Positions 15,045 through 23,819 of a DNA stretch of 64,000 nucleotides are shown piece by piece. Below the pieces are notes generated by a model. That model did not search any database. It saw only the letters and a program-made list of their open reading frames with translations, and was not told the origin of the DNA. Source of the DNA: Flavimaribacter sp024343425. GTDB taxonomy: Bacteria; Pseudomonadota; Alphaproteobacteria; Rhizobiales; Rhizobiaceae. The stretch covers positions 1,798,001 through 1,862,000 of the forward strand of contig OZ245773.1 in the NCBI GenBank assembly GCA_965227645.1. Reading direction: 5' to 3'. The stretch's first letter is position 1, and each line of letters opens with the position of its first letter. Made by a program: the position numbers and the translations under genes.

Positions 15045-16340
15045 CTACCCCTGATATCCCAGCAGGCGAGGCAGAAAGAGCGTAAAGCCGGGTACGAAAG
15101 TGATGAAAATCAGCGCGGCGAACAGCGCTGCCAGAAACGGCAGCAGGTCGCGCACGATGCGTCCGATGGGTTGTCGCGTGATATTGGCGACGATGAACAG
15201 CAGGAGTCCGTAGGGCGGCGTCACCAGTCCAAGCATCGCGTTGACCACCACAACAACGCCGAAATGGATCATGTCCACTCCCAGAGCCTGCGCCGTCGGG
15301 ATGAAGATCGGCACGATGATCAGCAGAATTGCGCCGCCTTCCAATATACAGCCGAGCGCGAGGATCAGGATGTTGATTGCGACAAGAAAACCCCATTTCG
15401 TCAATTCGAACTGGGCGAGGAAATCCGCCAAGGCATTGGGTACGTTTTCGCGCGTGATGACATAGTTGAACGTCAGTGCGCCGGCGATCAATATGCCGAC
15501 CGTTGCAGTTGAACGCGAACTGTTCGCCAAAGTGCTGTAGAGTTGCGGCATGGAAACCGATTGGTACAGAACCACCGATATCGCCAGCGCGTAGAAGGCT
15601 GCGACTGCGGCCGCTTCCGTTGGGGTGACTATGCCGCTGTAGATACCGCCGAGCAGGATGACCGGCAGCATCAGGGCGGGGAACGCCTGGAAGGTGACTT
15701 TCGGAATTTCCCTCAAGGGCACGCTGTCGTCGACAGGAAAGTTTCTGCGCCGGGCGACGATCGAGTTGGTGACGCCCATCATCAGTGCCATGAGAATGCC
15801 GGGCGCCATGCCGGCGGCGAACAGATAGCCGACAGACTGATCGGAGACGAGAGCGTAGAGCACCATCGGAATTGACGGCGGAATGATTGGTCCGATGGTC
15901 GCGGTCGCGGCGGTGATCGCGGCGGCGTAGCTCTTTGTGTACTGGCCGTCCTTGGTCATCATGTTGATGATGATGCGGCCCATGCCGACCGCGTCGGCGA
16001 CGGCCGACCCCGACATGCCGGAGAAGATCAGCGAAGAGACGACGTTGACGTGACCCAGGCCGCCGTGGAAACGGCCGACCAGAGCCTGACAGAAGCGCAG
16101 CAGCCGATCCGCCAGACTGCCGATGTTCATGATGTCGGCCGCCAGGATAAACAATGGAATGGCCAGCAGCGTGTAGCTGTTGAAGAGACCCTGGAGCAAC
16201 GTTTCGGACGCGATGGATGGATCAAAGCCCTTCATCGCGAGATAGACGGTCGAGCCGCAGATCATGGCGATCCCGATGGAAAGCCCGGACAGTGACAATG
16301 CAACGATCAGGATTAGCGAGACGGTGAAGGGATCAGTCAT
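15045..16340 (-). CDS. dctM: TRAP transporter large permease (DctM)
   Basis: 431 aa, the usual size, with about 12 membrane helices. Typical DctM stretches are MSGSAVADAVGMGRI, ATIGPIIPPSIPMVLYAL and LGCILEGGAILLIIVPIFIP. Start at ATG 16340 after GAGGGT; it overlaps dctQ by 8 bases. Couples substrate import to the sodium gradient together with DctQ and DctP. By neighbours the substrate is a cyclohexane carboxylate such as shikimate or quinate (inference). Confidence 0.92.
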   Translation of the reverse strand: MTDPFTVSLILIVALSLSGLSIGIAMICGSTVYLAMKGFDPSIASETLLQGLFNSYTLLAIPLFILAADIMNIGSLADRLLRFCQALVGRFHGGLGHVNVVSSLIFSGMSGSAVADAVGMGRIIINMMTKDGQYTKSYAAAITAATATIGPIIPPSIPMVLYALVSDQSVGYLFAAGMAPGILMALMMGVTNSIVARRRNFPVDDSVPLREIPKVTFQAFPALMLPVILLGGIYSGIVTPTEAAAVAAFYALAISVVLYQSVSMPQLYSTLANSSRSTATVGILIAGALTFNYVITRENVPNALADFLAQFELTKWGFLVAINILILALGCILEGGAILLIIVPIFIPTAQALGVDMIHFGVVVVVNAMLGLVTPPYGLLLFIVANITRQPIGRIVRDLLPFLAALFAALIFITFVPGFTLFLPRLLGYQG

Positions 16341-16854
16341 AGTCGTGACCCTCGGCGCCCGCGCCTGCGCTGTATCTGGGGTGCGTTCCGCGTATTGCGT
16401 GCCAAACATCGATCAGCGAGCGGATGACGATGGATATAGCGAAGGGCACGTAGATCGCGAAGACGTAGTCGAACCGGATGCGCATATAGGCGGTCTTTTC
16501 GATCGCCATGAATGTCACATAGTCCCAGACATAGGGCAGGGACCACAGAAAGATCGCCGCGCATGTCAGTCCGGTGAAAATATCCATGGCGCGCTGGACC
16601 TTCAACGGAACCGCGCCATAGATGATGTCGAGTCGAATGATCTCGCTGTCCCTGATCACGAAGGCGTATCCGAACAGGATGCCCCACAACCAGGCGATCG
16701 AAACATATTCGATCGTCCAGCCGAGCGGCAGGTTGAGGAAGTAGCGGAACACGATCTGAATCAGAAAGGTGACGAAGAGGCTCGCCAGGATTAGCGCCAG
16801 GATTTCCTCCGCGCGACGACCCAGCCAGTCCCATATTGCCGGTAGTTTTTCCAT
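16333..16854 (-). CDS. dctQ: TRAP transporter small permease (DctQ)
   Basis: 173 aa with four membrane helices. LIQIVFRYFLNLPLGWTIEYVSIAWLWGILFGYAFVIRD is the DctQ core. Forms the membrane complex with DctM. Separated from dctP by 57 bases that hold a perfect 10-bp hairpin. Confidence 0.9.
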   Translation of the reverse strand: MEKLPAIWDWLGRRAEEILALILASLFVTFLIQIVFRYFLNLPLGWTIEYVSIAWLWGILFGYAFVIRDSEIIRLDIIYGAVPLKVQRAMDIFTGLTCAAIFLWSLPYVWDYVTFMAIEKTAYMRIRFDYVFAIYVPFAISIVIRSLIDVWHAIRGTHPRYSAGAGAEGHDYD

Positions 16855-16878
16855 TGTTCCGCTACTGTCTTGTATGGC

Positions 16879-16903
16879 GGTCCGGTGACGAACTCACCGG
16901 ACC
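16879..16903. other. Intergenic stem-loop between dctP and dctQ
   Basis: Perfect 10-bp inverted repeat (GGTCCGGTGA with TCACCGGACC, loop CGAAC) directly after the dctP stop codon. Such hairpins between a binding-protein gene and its permease genes usually stabilise the upstream mRNA and raise binding protein over permease. The second TRAP operon has one in the same place (60321-60343). Confidence 0.65.
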
Positions 16904-16911
16904 TGAACTCG

Positions 16912-17898
16912 TCAAAGAGCGTTGATCTTGTCGATGAGGCCTTCAGGCCAGTCGTTCGAATATTTCGAGTTCTTGTAGACATCCAGAACATGGTTGCGGA
17001 ACGCTTCCTTGTCCGGTTCGTAGATCGACAAGCCTTCACCCTCGAAGAAACTGACCAGTTCGGCCTCCTGATCAAGCGTGATCTTGTCCAGCGCGTTCTG
17101 GAAATTCATCGCGCATTCCTTGACCTTGGCTTGCTGTTCCCCGTTCATGCTGTTCCACTTCGACATTGAAATGGTGAACTGGTTGTTGGCGATCAGATGT
17201 CCCGTCAGAATGATCTGATCGGTCACTTCGTAGAACTTCATGGCCTTGTCGGCGGGAAGCGGATTGTCCTGACCGTCGATCGCTCCCGTCTGGAGGGCCG
17301 TGTAGACTTCGGTGAAGGCCAGCGGCGTCGGGTTTGCGCCAAGGGCTTCGCCGACGAACTGCCAGCCTTCGCCGCCCGGCATTCTCAGCTTGACGCCATC
17401 AAGATCAGCCGGCGTCATGACTTTCTTGTCGCCCTTGATGTTGACGTGACGCGTTCCGATGTACGGATTTGCGAGGATCTTCACCTTCGCCTTGTCCTCG
17501 ATCTCACCGTAGAGATCCGACAGCACGTCGCCGTCCATGACAGCTCTCATGTGGTCATAGTCGCGATAGAGGTAGGCGGTTCCAAGAATGGTCGTCGCCG
17601 GCACCTGGTTGTAGAAGTCGAAGACTGCAAGGTTGCCCATATCCAGGTTGCCGCGCTGCATCGCCGTCAGTTCAGTGCCCTGCTTGAAGAGCGTTGCGCC
17701 ATGATAGGATTTGAAGTCGAACCCGTCGCCCAGGCACTCGCCGAACTCCTTTCGCAACGTGGTGGTGCGAATGTCGCTTTCGGGAACCGTATCGGAATAG
17801 ATCAGCTCCACCTTTTCCTGGGCCAGCGCCACGGATGCAGTAAGGCAAAGCGTCGCCAATGCAGAGCCGCCCGCAAGAGTTTTCATGAATGTGCGCAT
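16912..17898 (-). CDS. dctP: TRAP transporter substrate-binding protein (DctP)
   Basis: 328 aa with a signal peptide (about 1-26, ending SVALA-QEK). The family signature around LKGVKLRMPGGE (here ADLDGVKLRMPGGEGW) includes the conserved Arg that binds the substrate carboxylate; AFTEVYTALQTGAIDGQDNP is also conserved. Periplasmic receptor for the adjacent DctQM permease. ATG follows GGGAGGT. First transporter gene after the shikimate dehydrogenase gene. Confidence 0.92.
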   Translation of the reverse strand: MRTFMKTLAGGSALATLCLTASVALAQEKVELIYSDTVPESDIRTTTLRKEFGECLGDGFDFKSYHGATLFKQGTELTAMQRGNLDMGNLAVFDFYNQVPATTILGTAYLYRDYDHMRAVMDGDVLSDLYGEIEDKAKVKILANPYIGTRHVNIKGDKKVMTPADLDGVKLRMPGGEGWQFVGEALGANPTPLAFTEVYTALQTGAIDGQDNPLPADKAMKFYEVTDQIILTGHLIANNQFTISMSKWNSMNGEQQAKVKECAMNFQNALDKITLDQEAELVSFFEGEGLSIYEPDKEAFRNHVLDVYKNSKYSNDWPEGLIDKINAL

Positions 17899-17997
17899 GG
17901 ATACCTCCCTTTGTGCGCTTCGGCGCGACCTCGCCGCGCCAAGTTTTTACTTCCTGACCGGTCGCGGGTGATCCGCGCCGGAAATCTCACAACGCCG

Positions 17998-18906
17998 TTA
18001 TTGCGGCGCTGCCTCCTCGAAAGCTGCGAACGCAGCTTCCATCCTTGCAACATCGGGCGTCAGCCCGGTGAATAATTCAAAAGCCCGGACGGCCTGGAAC
18101 ACGGCCATCCCTGCGCCCGAGAGCGTTCTGCAACCACGCAACCTGGCGACGCGCAGCAACTCGGTCTCGAGCGGAAAATACACAATGTCCGCGACCCACA
18201 TTTCCGGACGAATGAACGCTTCTGGGAGGGGGAGGCCGGGCAGGTTCGCCATGCCGACGGGAGTAGCGTTCACAATTCCATCCGCAGCGCTGGCTGCTTG
18301 TCCGGTATCATCCACTGCGAACGCCCGTCCGGAGCCATAACGATGGTTGAGCGCTTCCGCCAAAGCCGCGGCTTTGGAGGCGTCCGTATCGGCAATCATC
18401 AGTTTTTCTACATGGCAGTCCGCTAGGGCATGCGCCACTGCGGCTCCCGCGCCGCCGGCGCCGAGTAAAAGCACTGCGCTGCGCCGAACATCCCCCATAT
18501 TGCGGCGGAAATTCTCGGAAAAGCCCCAGAGATCTGTATTGTGTCCGAAACGCCCGCCATCCCGGAAAACCACCGTATTGACCGCGCCGACGGCGGATGC
18601 TGCGTCGGACAGCCCGTTCAAACAGTCGATGACTTCCACTTTGTACGGGTAAGTTACATTCAGACCCGCAAAACCGCAAAGCTCAGCGGCCGTGACGATG
18701 CTCTCGATGCCGGGATTGTCTGCCATCTCGGCGACGTCCAGCAGTTGATAAAGGTAGTTGAGATTCTGGCCGAAACCTTCCGTCTCATGCATGACGGGCG
18801 TTCGCGATAGTTGAATGCCTCGGCCAACGAGCCCGACCAGCACCGATCGGCGGTTGGGCGTCTCGCCAGTCATGTCCTGATTGACCCTGGCATCCTCGAT
18901 GACCAA
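17998..18906 (-). CDS. Shikimate dehydrogenase family protein (catabolic type)
   Basis: 302 aa from a TTG at 18906, which sits 5 bases after GGAGGAG; ATG 18921 and ATG 18873 are alternatives. The substrate-binding SRTPVMHE and NVTYPYK (catalytic Lys) and the NAD(P)-binding LLGAGGAGAAVAHAL are present, as is GAVNTVVF. AroE family enzymes interconvert shikimate and 3-dehydroshikimate. The context (TRAP importer, quiC, regulator) marks it as the oxidative entry to protocatechuate, not the biosynthetic AroE. Confidence 0.88.
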   Translation of the reverse strand: MVIEDARVNQDMTGETPNRRSVLVGLVGRGIQLSRTPVMHETEGFGQNLNYLYQLLDVAEMADNPGIESIVTAAELCGFAGLNVTYPYKVEVIDCLNGLSDAASAVGAVNTVVFRDGGRFGHNTDLWGFSENFRRNMGDVRRSAVLLLGAGGAGAAVAHALADCHVEKLMIADTDASKAAALAEALNHRYGSGRAFAVDDTGQAASAADGIVNATPVGMANLPGLPLPEAFIRPEMWVADIVYFPLETELLRVARLRGCRTLSGAGMAVFQAVRAFELFTGLTPDVARMEAAFAAFEEAAPQ

Positions 18907-18942
18907 GCATTCTCCTCCCATCCTCGCACCGGGGCCAGTTAT

Positions 18943-18998
18943 GTACTGTTTCGTTAAATTGTCAACGATTTTGTACTAAACAGTTAAAACAAACTGTT
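18943..18998. promoter_or_regulatory. TetR operator region between aroE-like gene and tetR
   Basis: An inverted repeat AACAGTT-N6-AACTGTT at 18979-18998, plus a second CTGTTT-containing site at 18945-18958. Read on opposite strands, the two sites share CTGTTT followed by an M-GT-rich half. Both lie in the 110-base divergent promoter region, as expected for autoregulation and control of the catabolic operon. Confidence 0.5.
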
Positions 18999-19033
18999 GG
19001 CGAAGCGCGGCAAAGGTCTGTAGAAGAGGGGAT

Positions 19034-19702
19034 ATGGAATCACAGCGGCAAGCCGAAACCGGGAAAACCATTCAGCGCCAGGGCTGGAAACAGGATCCGG
19101 AGGGCGTTCGAGCGAATATTCTCGAGGTGGCCCTTAAAGAATTCGCTGACCGTGGCTTGTCCGGCGCCCGCATGGATGAGATCGCCGCCAAGACGCGGAC
19201 GTCGAAGCGGATGATTTACTACTATTTCGGCGACAAGGACGGCCTCTACCGAAAGGTTCTGGAACAGACCTATCGCGAGGTGCGCACTGGCGAGAAAGAG
19301 CTCATGCTCGATCATCTCGCGCCGAAAGAGGCGCTGCGCCGTCTAACGGAATTCACTTTCGATCATCACAGCAAAAACCCGGATTTCATCCGCATCGTGA
19401 TGATCGAGAACATTCATCACGGCGAATATCTCAAACATTCAGACCTGATACGCGGCTTGAACCAGGAGGCGATTTCGCGGATCGAAGCGATCTATGACAA
19501 GGGTCTTGAGCAGGGCGTGTTTCGAAAAGGCTGTTCGCCGCTTGCCATTCACTGGCTCATTTCCGCGCTGAGTTTCTTTAATGTTTCCAACAAAGTTACT
19601 TTCTCGCTGCTGTTTGGCGATGCGCTGCATGATCACGACGGGCAACTCGACCTGCGTTCCCAGGTGTCCGACGCCGTTCTGAAGTTTGTCGCGGTAGAAT
19701 AG
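19034..19702 (+). CDS. TetR/AcrR family regulator of the shikimate operon
   Basis: 222 aa. The N-terminal helix-turn-helix (about 20-65) reads ANILEVALKEFADRGLSGARMDEIAAKTRTSKRMIYYYFGDKDGLYRKVL. The C-terminal part binds ligand; FDHHSKNPDFIRIVMIENIHHGEYL resembles regulators of aromatic degradation. Divergent from the shikimate dehydrogenase gene with operator-like repeats between. Probably a repressor relieved by shikimate, quinate or a product (inference). ATG follows GAGGGGAT. Confidence 0.85.
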   Translation: MESQRQAETGKTIQRQGWKQDPEGVRANILEVALKEFADRGLSGARMDEIAAKTRTSKRMIYYYFGDKDGLYRKVLEQTYREVRTGEKELMLDHLAPKEALRRLTEFTFDHHSKNPDFIRIVMIENIHHGEYLKHSDLIRGLNQEAISRIEAIYDKGLEQGVFRKGCSPLAIHWLISALSFFNVSNKVTFSLLFGDALHDHDGQLDLRSQVSDAVLKFVAVE

Positions 19703-19729
19703 CGTGTGTCGACGAGGATGGGCGCGCCG

Positions 19730-20026
19730 CTAGCGTCTGGCCTTACGAACGCACTGGCGCACCTGACATTTCCTGGTGTCGCGCGCTGTCACGTATGCGG
19801 GCTTTGACATGTTCGATGAACGGCAATCCCTGCTTGACGCCACGAACGTGTCATAAAGGGGTATCCCCGGATTTCGCGGGGACGCATAGTGCAGCTGGGC
19901 GGTCCCATCACGATTCAGAGCCGACTGGACCTGAGCGCAGGTCATGCCGCGCGTATTATACGTGTTCATCGCGACGGCAGACGCGGTAACCATGCATATA
20001 ATGGCGGCAAGAAGAAGCGTTTTCAT
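19730..20026 (-). CDS. Small secreted Cys-containing protein, 98 aa
   Basis: A signal peptide (about 1-19) precedes a short mature domain with four Cys (MTCAQVQ, RDCRS, KCQVRQCV). The pattern TCAQVQSAL...PGIPLYDTFVASSRDC recurs in small exported proteins of rhizobia from memory; no function is known. ATG follows GGAGA. Single gene; it converges with tetR at 27 bases. Confidence 0.6.
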   Translation of the reverse strand: MKTLLLAAIICMVTASAVAMNTYNTRGMTCAQVQSALNRDGTAQLHYASPRNPGIPLYDTFVASSRDCRSSNMSKPAYVTARDTRKCQVRQCVRKARR

Positions 20027-20195
20027 CGCCGTATCTCCGCTGAAACTGGTATCGAAAGAATAAGACAGAATGGTCCAGGATAACAGTCAGGCCTGCAATG
20101 CAGGCGAACAACTTCCGCCAGTCAGAGCGTCAATACGCTCTCGCTGACGTGTGTGCGTCCGGGGAAGGCGTAACGAAAACGGAGTGTCCGCAGTA

Positions 20196-20387
20196 TTACA
20201 CGTCGCAAATGACGATATCGGCGGCTTCAGGTCGTATGCGCTGCGCGACGTCGTAGGCGTCGAAATAATCCTGTGCTGCGACCTTGCATTCTCCGATCGG
20301 GTTGTCATCCGTGTCGAAGAACGCCACGTCGAACATGGCCAGTCCGGCGGGGGCGTTGTAGGCTGAGACGACTGCATCGTGTTTCAT
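20196..20387 (-). CDS. Hypothetical protein, 63 aa
   Basis: Small acidic protein starting MKHDAVVSAYN; contains FFDTDDNPIGECKVAAQDYFDAYDVAQRIRPEAADIV, a composition typical of a folded cytosolic domain. GGGAGC lies before the ATG at some distance. No family recognised. It stands alone between the secreted protein gene and tRNA-Leu. Confidence 0.45.
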   Translation of the reverse strand: MKHDAVVSAYNAPAGLAMFDVAFFDTDDNPIGECKVAAQDYFDAYDVAQRIRPEAADIVICDV

Positions 20388-20549
20388 TGGAGATAGGGCT
20401 CCCTGTTATGGTTAATAAACAGTGTTTATACTTATTATTAACCATAATTAATAGCCGTCAGTTGCAATTACACCGCGCAATGCACCTAAATTACCAATAT
20501 TTAATGTTTTGGAGGGGTGTATAACCCGAAAATCGGGCATTTACGCTGC

Positions 20550-20636
20550 TGGTGCCCCCTGCCGGACTTGAACCGGCACGCCCGAAAGGGCCACAGATTT
20601 TAAGTCTGTTGCGTATACCAATTTCGCCAAGGGGGC
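20550..20636 (-). tRNA. tRNA-Leu (anticodon TAA)
   Basis: Minus strand begins GCCCCCT and ends AGGGGGCACCA with the CCA encoded. Anticodon loop CTTAAAA gives TAA; the long variable arm (GGCCCTTTCGGGC) is that of a class II leucine tRNA. Confidence 0.95.
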
Positions 20637-20681
20637 ACGCGCCGCTACTGGTAAGTATCCGGAGGCGGATTGCAAGTTTTT

Positions 20682-20999
20682 TCAGGCAACGCCACGTCCG
20701 CCGTGAACCGCAGCAATTTCGTTGAGATCGTCTTTGCTAATATCGGAAATCGGCAAATGGATGCGCATTGTTTCAATCGGCTTGCCCGGCCGCATCACAC
20801 CTACAACCGTCTCAACATCGGGGCAGCCCTCATCGCGGCAGGCAAGTTCGGTCACAGAGACAGCCACGTCGGGTTCGAGTTTGAGAACCTCTCTTGTCCA
20901 TTCCTTGATCCGCCGTGTTTTTTCAGGAACGCCGCGTCGCGGGGCGAGGGGATTCGCGAGAGCCTTGATTGTCGATCTTGGGCGGGTGATATCAACCAT
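20682..20999 (-). CDS. Small conserved protein coupled to CobW GTPase, 105 aa
   Basis: Start at ATG 20999, inside the end of the CobW gene (8-base overlap), which indicates translational coupling. The core VSVTELACRDEGCPDVETVVGVMRPG has a CxxxxC pair that could bind a metal; IHLPISDISKDDL follows. I recall similar proteins encoded beside CobW GTPases in rhizobia but know no function. A role as metal acceptor or partner of the GTPase is inference. Confidence 0.65.
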   Translation of the reverse strand: MVDITRPRSTIKALANPLAPRRGVPEKTRRIKEWTREVLKLEPDVAVSVTELACRDEGCPDVETVVGVMRPGKPIETMRIHLPISDISKDDLNEIAAVHGGRGVA

Positions 21000-22215
21000 G
21001 ATGACGTCCTTGCCTGTTTGTCGCGGATAACTTCCAGACACGAGCCCCCTGGATGGCTACGAATCGAAAAACTTTTATTGTGTCTTTCCTGATCCCGGTC
21101 AACGCCCGTTGGATAAGGGTTGGCCGGCTATTCAGCGACGCCTCGAACAACTGCTTCACCGGATCGGGTTCGATGCCATCCGTGATGAATACGAGACGTG
21201 TTCGACGGTCCTCGTCCGGCCAACGTTCGAGAACTGTGTGCGGATAGACCACATGTTGAACGGCATGGACGATGCGTGGTCTATCCGGGTCTCCCTCAAC
21301 GCTGATGATTCCCTTGACCCTGAGAAGGCTCGGGCCGGCTGACTTGCTGAGAAGCTCGAGAAATTGTTGGAATGCTGCGGCTTCAACCGGTTCGTCCCGG
21401 ACGATGGCGAATGTTCGGATCCGCGCGCCGTGGCGTGTAAGACGCGCCTTGTCGTCATCCTGTTTGGCCTGGATCTTGTTATCAGAGGCGACCGCGCCTT
21501 CCAACGCGAGCCATAATGTCACATCGTCTCCGAGATCCGTTGGCCGGTAACGACGCGGCAGGAACAGTTCCGCAGCGTCGAAATCACTCTTGCGCCAATC
21601 TATGATCGGAGCAGATGGGTTGATAATGGAGAGTTGGGCGCGCAGTCTTTCGATATCTGTCTTTGTCGCTGGATCGCGGGCGAGATCGGTCTTGGTGAGA
21701 ACAAGGCGATCCGCAAAAGCAATCTGCTTGGAAGCTTCAAACTGGTTCTCTATGGCAAGTTCGGCTGTCAGAATGTCCACAAGGGTGACAATTCCGGCGA
21801 GTTCGAAGTTGCGCGCCACGATATGATCGGCAAGGCCGAATGCCGCGGCGCCGCCCGGCAACAACTGGTTGACGACCGGGGCAGGGTCAGCAAGTCCCGT
21901 GGTTTCAATGACGACGCGACTGAATGCGACTTCTCCTGCGTCAACCATCGTCTGCAATTCGTACAGAGTTGAACGTACGTCGCTTCCCAATGTGCAGCAC
22001 AGACATCCTGTCGTGGCGCGCGTGATCCGGCTTTCGCCCACCCGAACAAGGTCATGATCCAGTGCAACGTCGCCGAATTCGTTGATAATGACAGCGGTGT
22101 CGCCAAAAGCAGGCTGCTGCAGCACATGGTTCAGGAGCGTGGATTTTCCCGCGCCAAGGAACCCTGTCAGAAGAAAAACTGGAATTTTGCCTCTGCCGGC
22201 CGTATTTTTGGACAA
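20992..22215 (-). CDS. CobW/COG0523 family metal-chaperone GTPase
   Basis: 407 aa from a TTG at 22215 (after GGGGAAAC); starts further upstream would place the palindrome at 22248-22268 inside the coding region. Walker A is GFLGAGKST; the metal motif GCLCC (CxCC type), the TKTDL guanine motif and the C-terminal CobW_C domain (from about 290) are all present. COG0523 GTPases hand metals, often Zn2+, to client enzymes. With a Zur-like box upstream, a zinc-starvation chaperone is likely. Confidence 0.85.
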   Translation of the reverse strand: MSKNTAGRGKIPVFLLTGFLGAGKSTLLNHVLQQPAFGDTAVIINEFGDVALDHDLVRVGESRITRATTGCLCCTLGSDVRSTLYELQTMVDAGEVAFSRVVIETTGLADPAPVVNQLLPGGAAAFGLADHIVARNFELAGIVTLVDILTAELAIENQFEASKQIAFADRLVLTKTDLARDPATKTDIERLRAQLSIINPSAPIIDWRKSDFDAAELFLPRRYRPTDLGDDVTLWLALEGAVASDNKIQAKQDDDKARLTRHGARIRTFAIVRDEPVEAAAFQQFLELLSKSAGPSLLRVKGIISVEGDPDRPRIVHAVQHVVYPHTVLERWPDEDRRTRLVFITDGIEPDPVKQLFEASLNSRPTLIQRALTGIRKDTIKVFRFVAIQGARVWKLSATNRQGRHHG

Positions 22216-22247
22216 AGCGGTTTCCCCGTCGTTGTCGAGCGGAAATA

Positions 22248-22268
22248 ATTTGTAATAGTATAACAAAT
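22248..22268. promoter_or_regulatory. Zur-box-like palindrome upstream of the CobW gene
   Basis: A 21-bp near-perfect palindrome: arms ATTTGT and ACAAAT, core GTTATA-N-TATTAC read on the minus strand, only one mismatched pair. It is 33 bases upstream of the TTG start and resembles the GTNATA-N-TATNAC core I associate with alphaproteobacterial Zur sites. Confidence 0.55.
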
Positions 22269-22499
22269 CATATGCGAGCAGGTAATATTTTTGCCTATTG
22301 AACGTCAAGTTTGATAGAAGGGATCGCGCGGCCAGACCGGCGTGGCAAGGTGACGCTTCCAAATCCTGTTTTCGGCTATCGCGAATGTCGCTGGTTGATG
22401 GCGCGCGCCAAGCGCCGGTCGAGTTTTCATGCCGGATTTTGCGCTCCGAAACCAATCATTTATAGCGGGTCGAAGCAAAATGATGAGTTCAAAACCCGA

Positions 22500-23747
22500 A
22501 TGAAAATCGCCGTTGAAAACGCCGCTACTGCCCTGCGCAGCATCTTCCCCGAAACGCCGCTGCAGTTGAACGAATTTCTGAGCAATCGTTACGACGCCCG
22601 GATTTTTCTCAAACGTGAAGATCTCTCACCGGTGCGTTCGTTCAAAATTCGCGGCGCCTTCAATTTTCTGCGAAAGGCGATCGAAAATGACGCAGACGCC
22701 AATCGTTTTGTCTGCGCGTCGGCCGGCAATCACAGCCAGGGTTTTGCGTTCGCCTGCCGCCATTTTGCGCGTCACGGCGTGGTCTACATGCCCGTTACAA
22801 CGCCGCAGCAGAAGATCGACAAGACGAGAGCTTTCGGCGGCGAATATATTGATATCCGGCTGTTCGGCGACATATTTGACGACTGCTATCGCGCGGCGGT
22901 TGACTATGGACTGCAGAACGACGCCGTCATGGTGCCGCCGTTCGATCATTCCGACATCATCGTAGGACAGGCGACCGTAGCTGTCGAAATCGCGACGCAG
23001 ATGCCCGAAAGCGAGGGGATTGATCTCGTGCTTGTGCCGGTAGGCGGCGGCGGGCTTGCGTCCGGGGTGACAGGGTATCTCGATGGCGTCGTCGCTAAAG
23101 ACAGTTTCATTTTTTGCGAACCAGCCGGCGCGCCGAGCCTCAAGGAATCGTTGGCCGCGGCCAGTCGCGTCAGGCTTGCTCAGGTGGACAATTTCGTGGA
23201 TGGCGCTGCTGTCGCTGAAATTGGGGTTGAAAATTTCGAGCGTCTCAAGGGGTTTTCACCTGAACAAGCGGTCACGATCGACGAAAACGCGATCTGTGCA
23301 ACCATGACGGAGTTCCTGAACGTCGAGGGGGTGGTTCTGGAACCTGCCGGCGCGCTGCCAATTGCAGCGCTCGAAAAAGTCGATCCGCATGTGCTGAAGG
23401 GCAAAACAGTGATTGTGATCGTCTCGGGCGGCAATTTCGATTTCGAGCGGCTGCCCGACGTCAAGGAAAGGGCGATGCGCTATTCGGGGCTGAAGAAGTA
23501 TTTCGTCATTCGGCTGGCTCAGAGACCGGGAGCTCTGCGCGACTTTCTCAATTTGCTCGGTCCGGAAGACGATATTGCTCGCTTTGAATATCTGAAGAAG
23601 TCGGCGCGCAATTTCGGGTCAGTGCTAATCGGCATCGAAACAAAGCATTCGCGCAACTTCACCGATTTGACGCAGAAGTTCACAGAGTCGGGCCTGCGTT
23701 ATCAGGACATCACCGAGAACGACATCCTGTCCAGCCTGATAATCTGA
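22500..23747 (+). CDS. ilvA: Threonine dehydratase (threonine ammonia-lyase)
   Basis: 415 aa from ATG 22500; a longer frame from 22311 adds a basic leader without homology. The PLP lysine is in SPVRSFKIRGAFN; the Gly-rich phosphate loop is VGGGGLASG and SAGNHSQGFA is the substrate loop. A single C-terminal regulatory ACT-like domain (about 330-415) gives the short form of IlvA. Converts threonine to 2-oxobutanoate and ammonia, the first step to isoleucine. It reads away from the CobW gene. Confidence 0.9.
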   Translation: MKIAVENAATALRSIFPETPLQLNEFLSNRYDARIFLKREDLSPVRSFKIRGAFNFLRKAIENDADANRFVCASAGNHSQGFAFACRHFARHGVVYMPVTTPQQKIDKTRAFGGEYIDIRLFGDIFDDCYRAAVDYGLQNDAVMVPPFDHSDIIVGQATVAVEIATQMPESEGIDLVLVPVGGGGLASGVTGYLDGVVAKDSFIFCEPAGAPSLKESLAAASRVRLAQVDNFVDGAAVAEIGVENFERLKGFSPEQAVTIDENAICATMTEFLNVEGVVLEPAGALPIAALEKVDPHVLKGKTVIVIVSGGNFDFERLPDVKERAMRYSGLKKYFVIRLAQRPGALRDFLNLLGPEDDIARFEYLKKSARNFGSVLIGIETKHSRNFTDLTQKFTESGLRYQDITENDILSSLII

Positions 23748-23819
23748 CGGGTTGCATTCGCTGATAAAATCGGCTTGGGATTAGAGCCCGCCAGGCGGAG
23801 CGGGAGGAGGAATCTAAAC

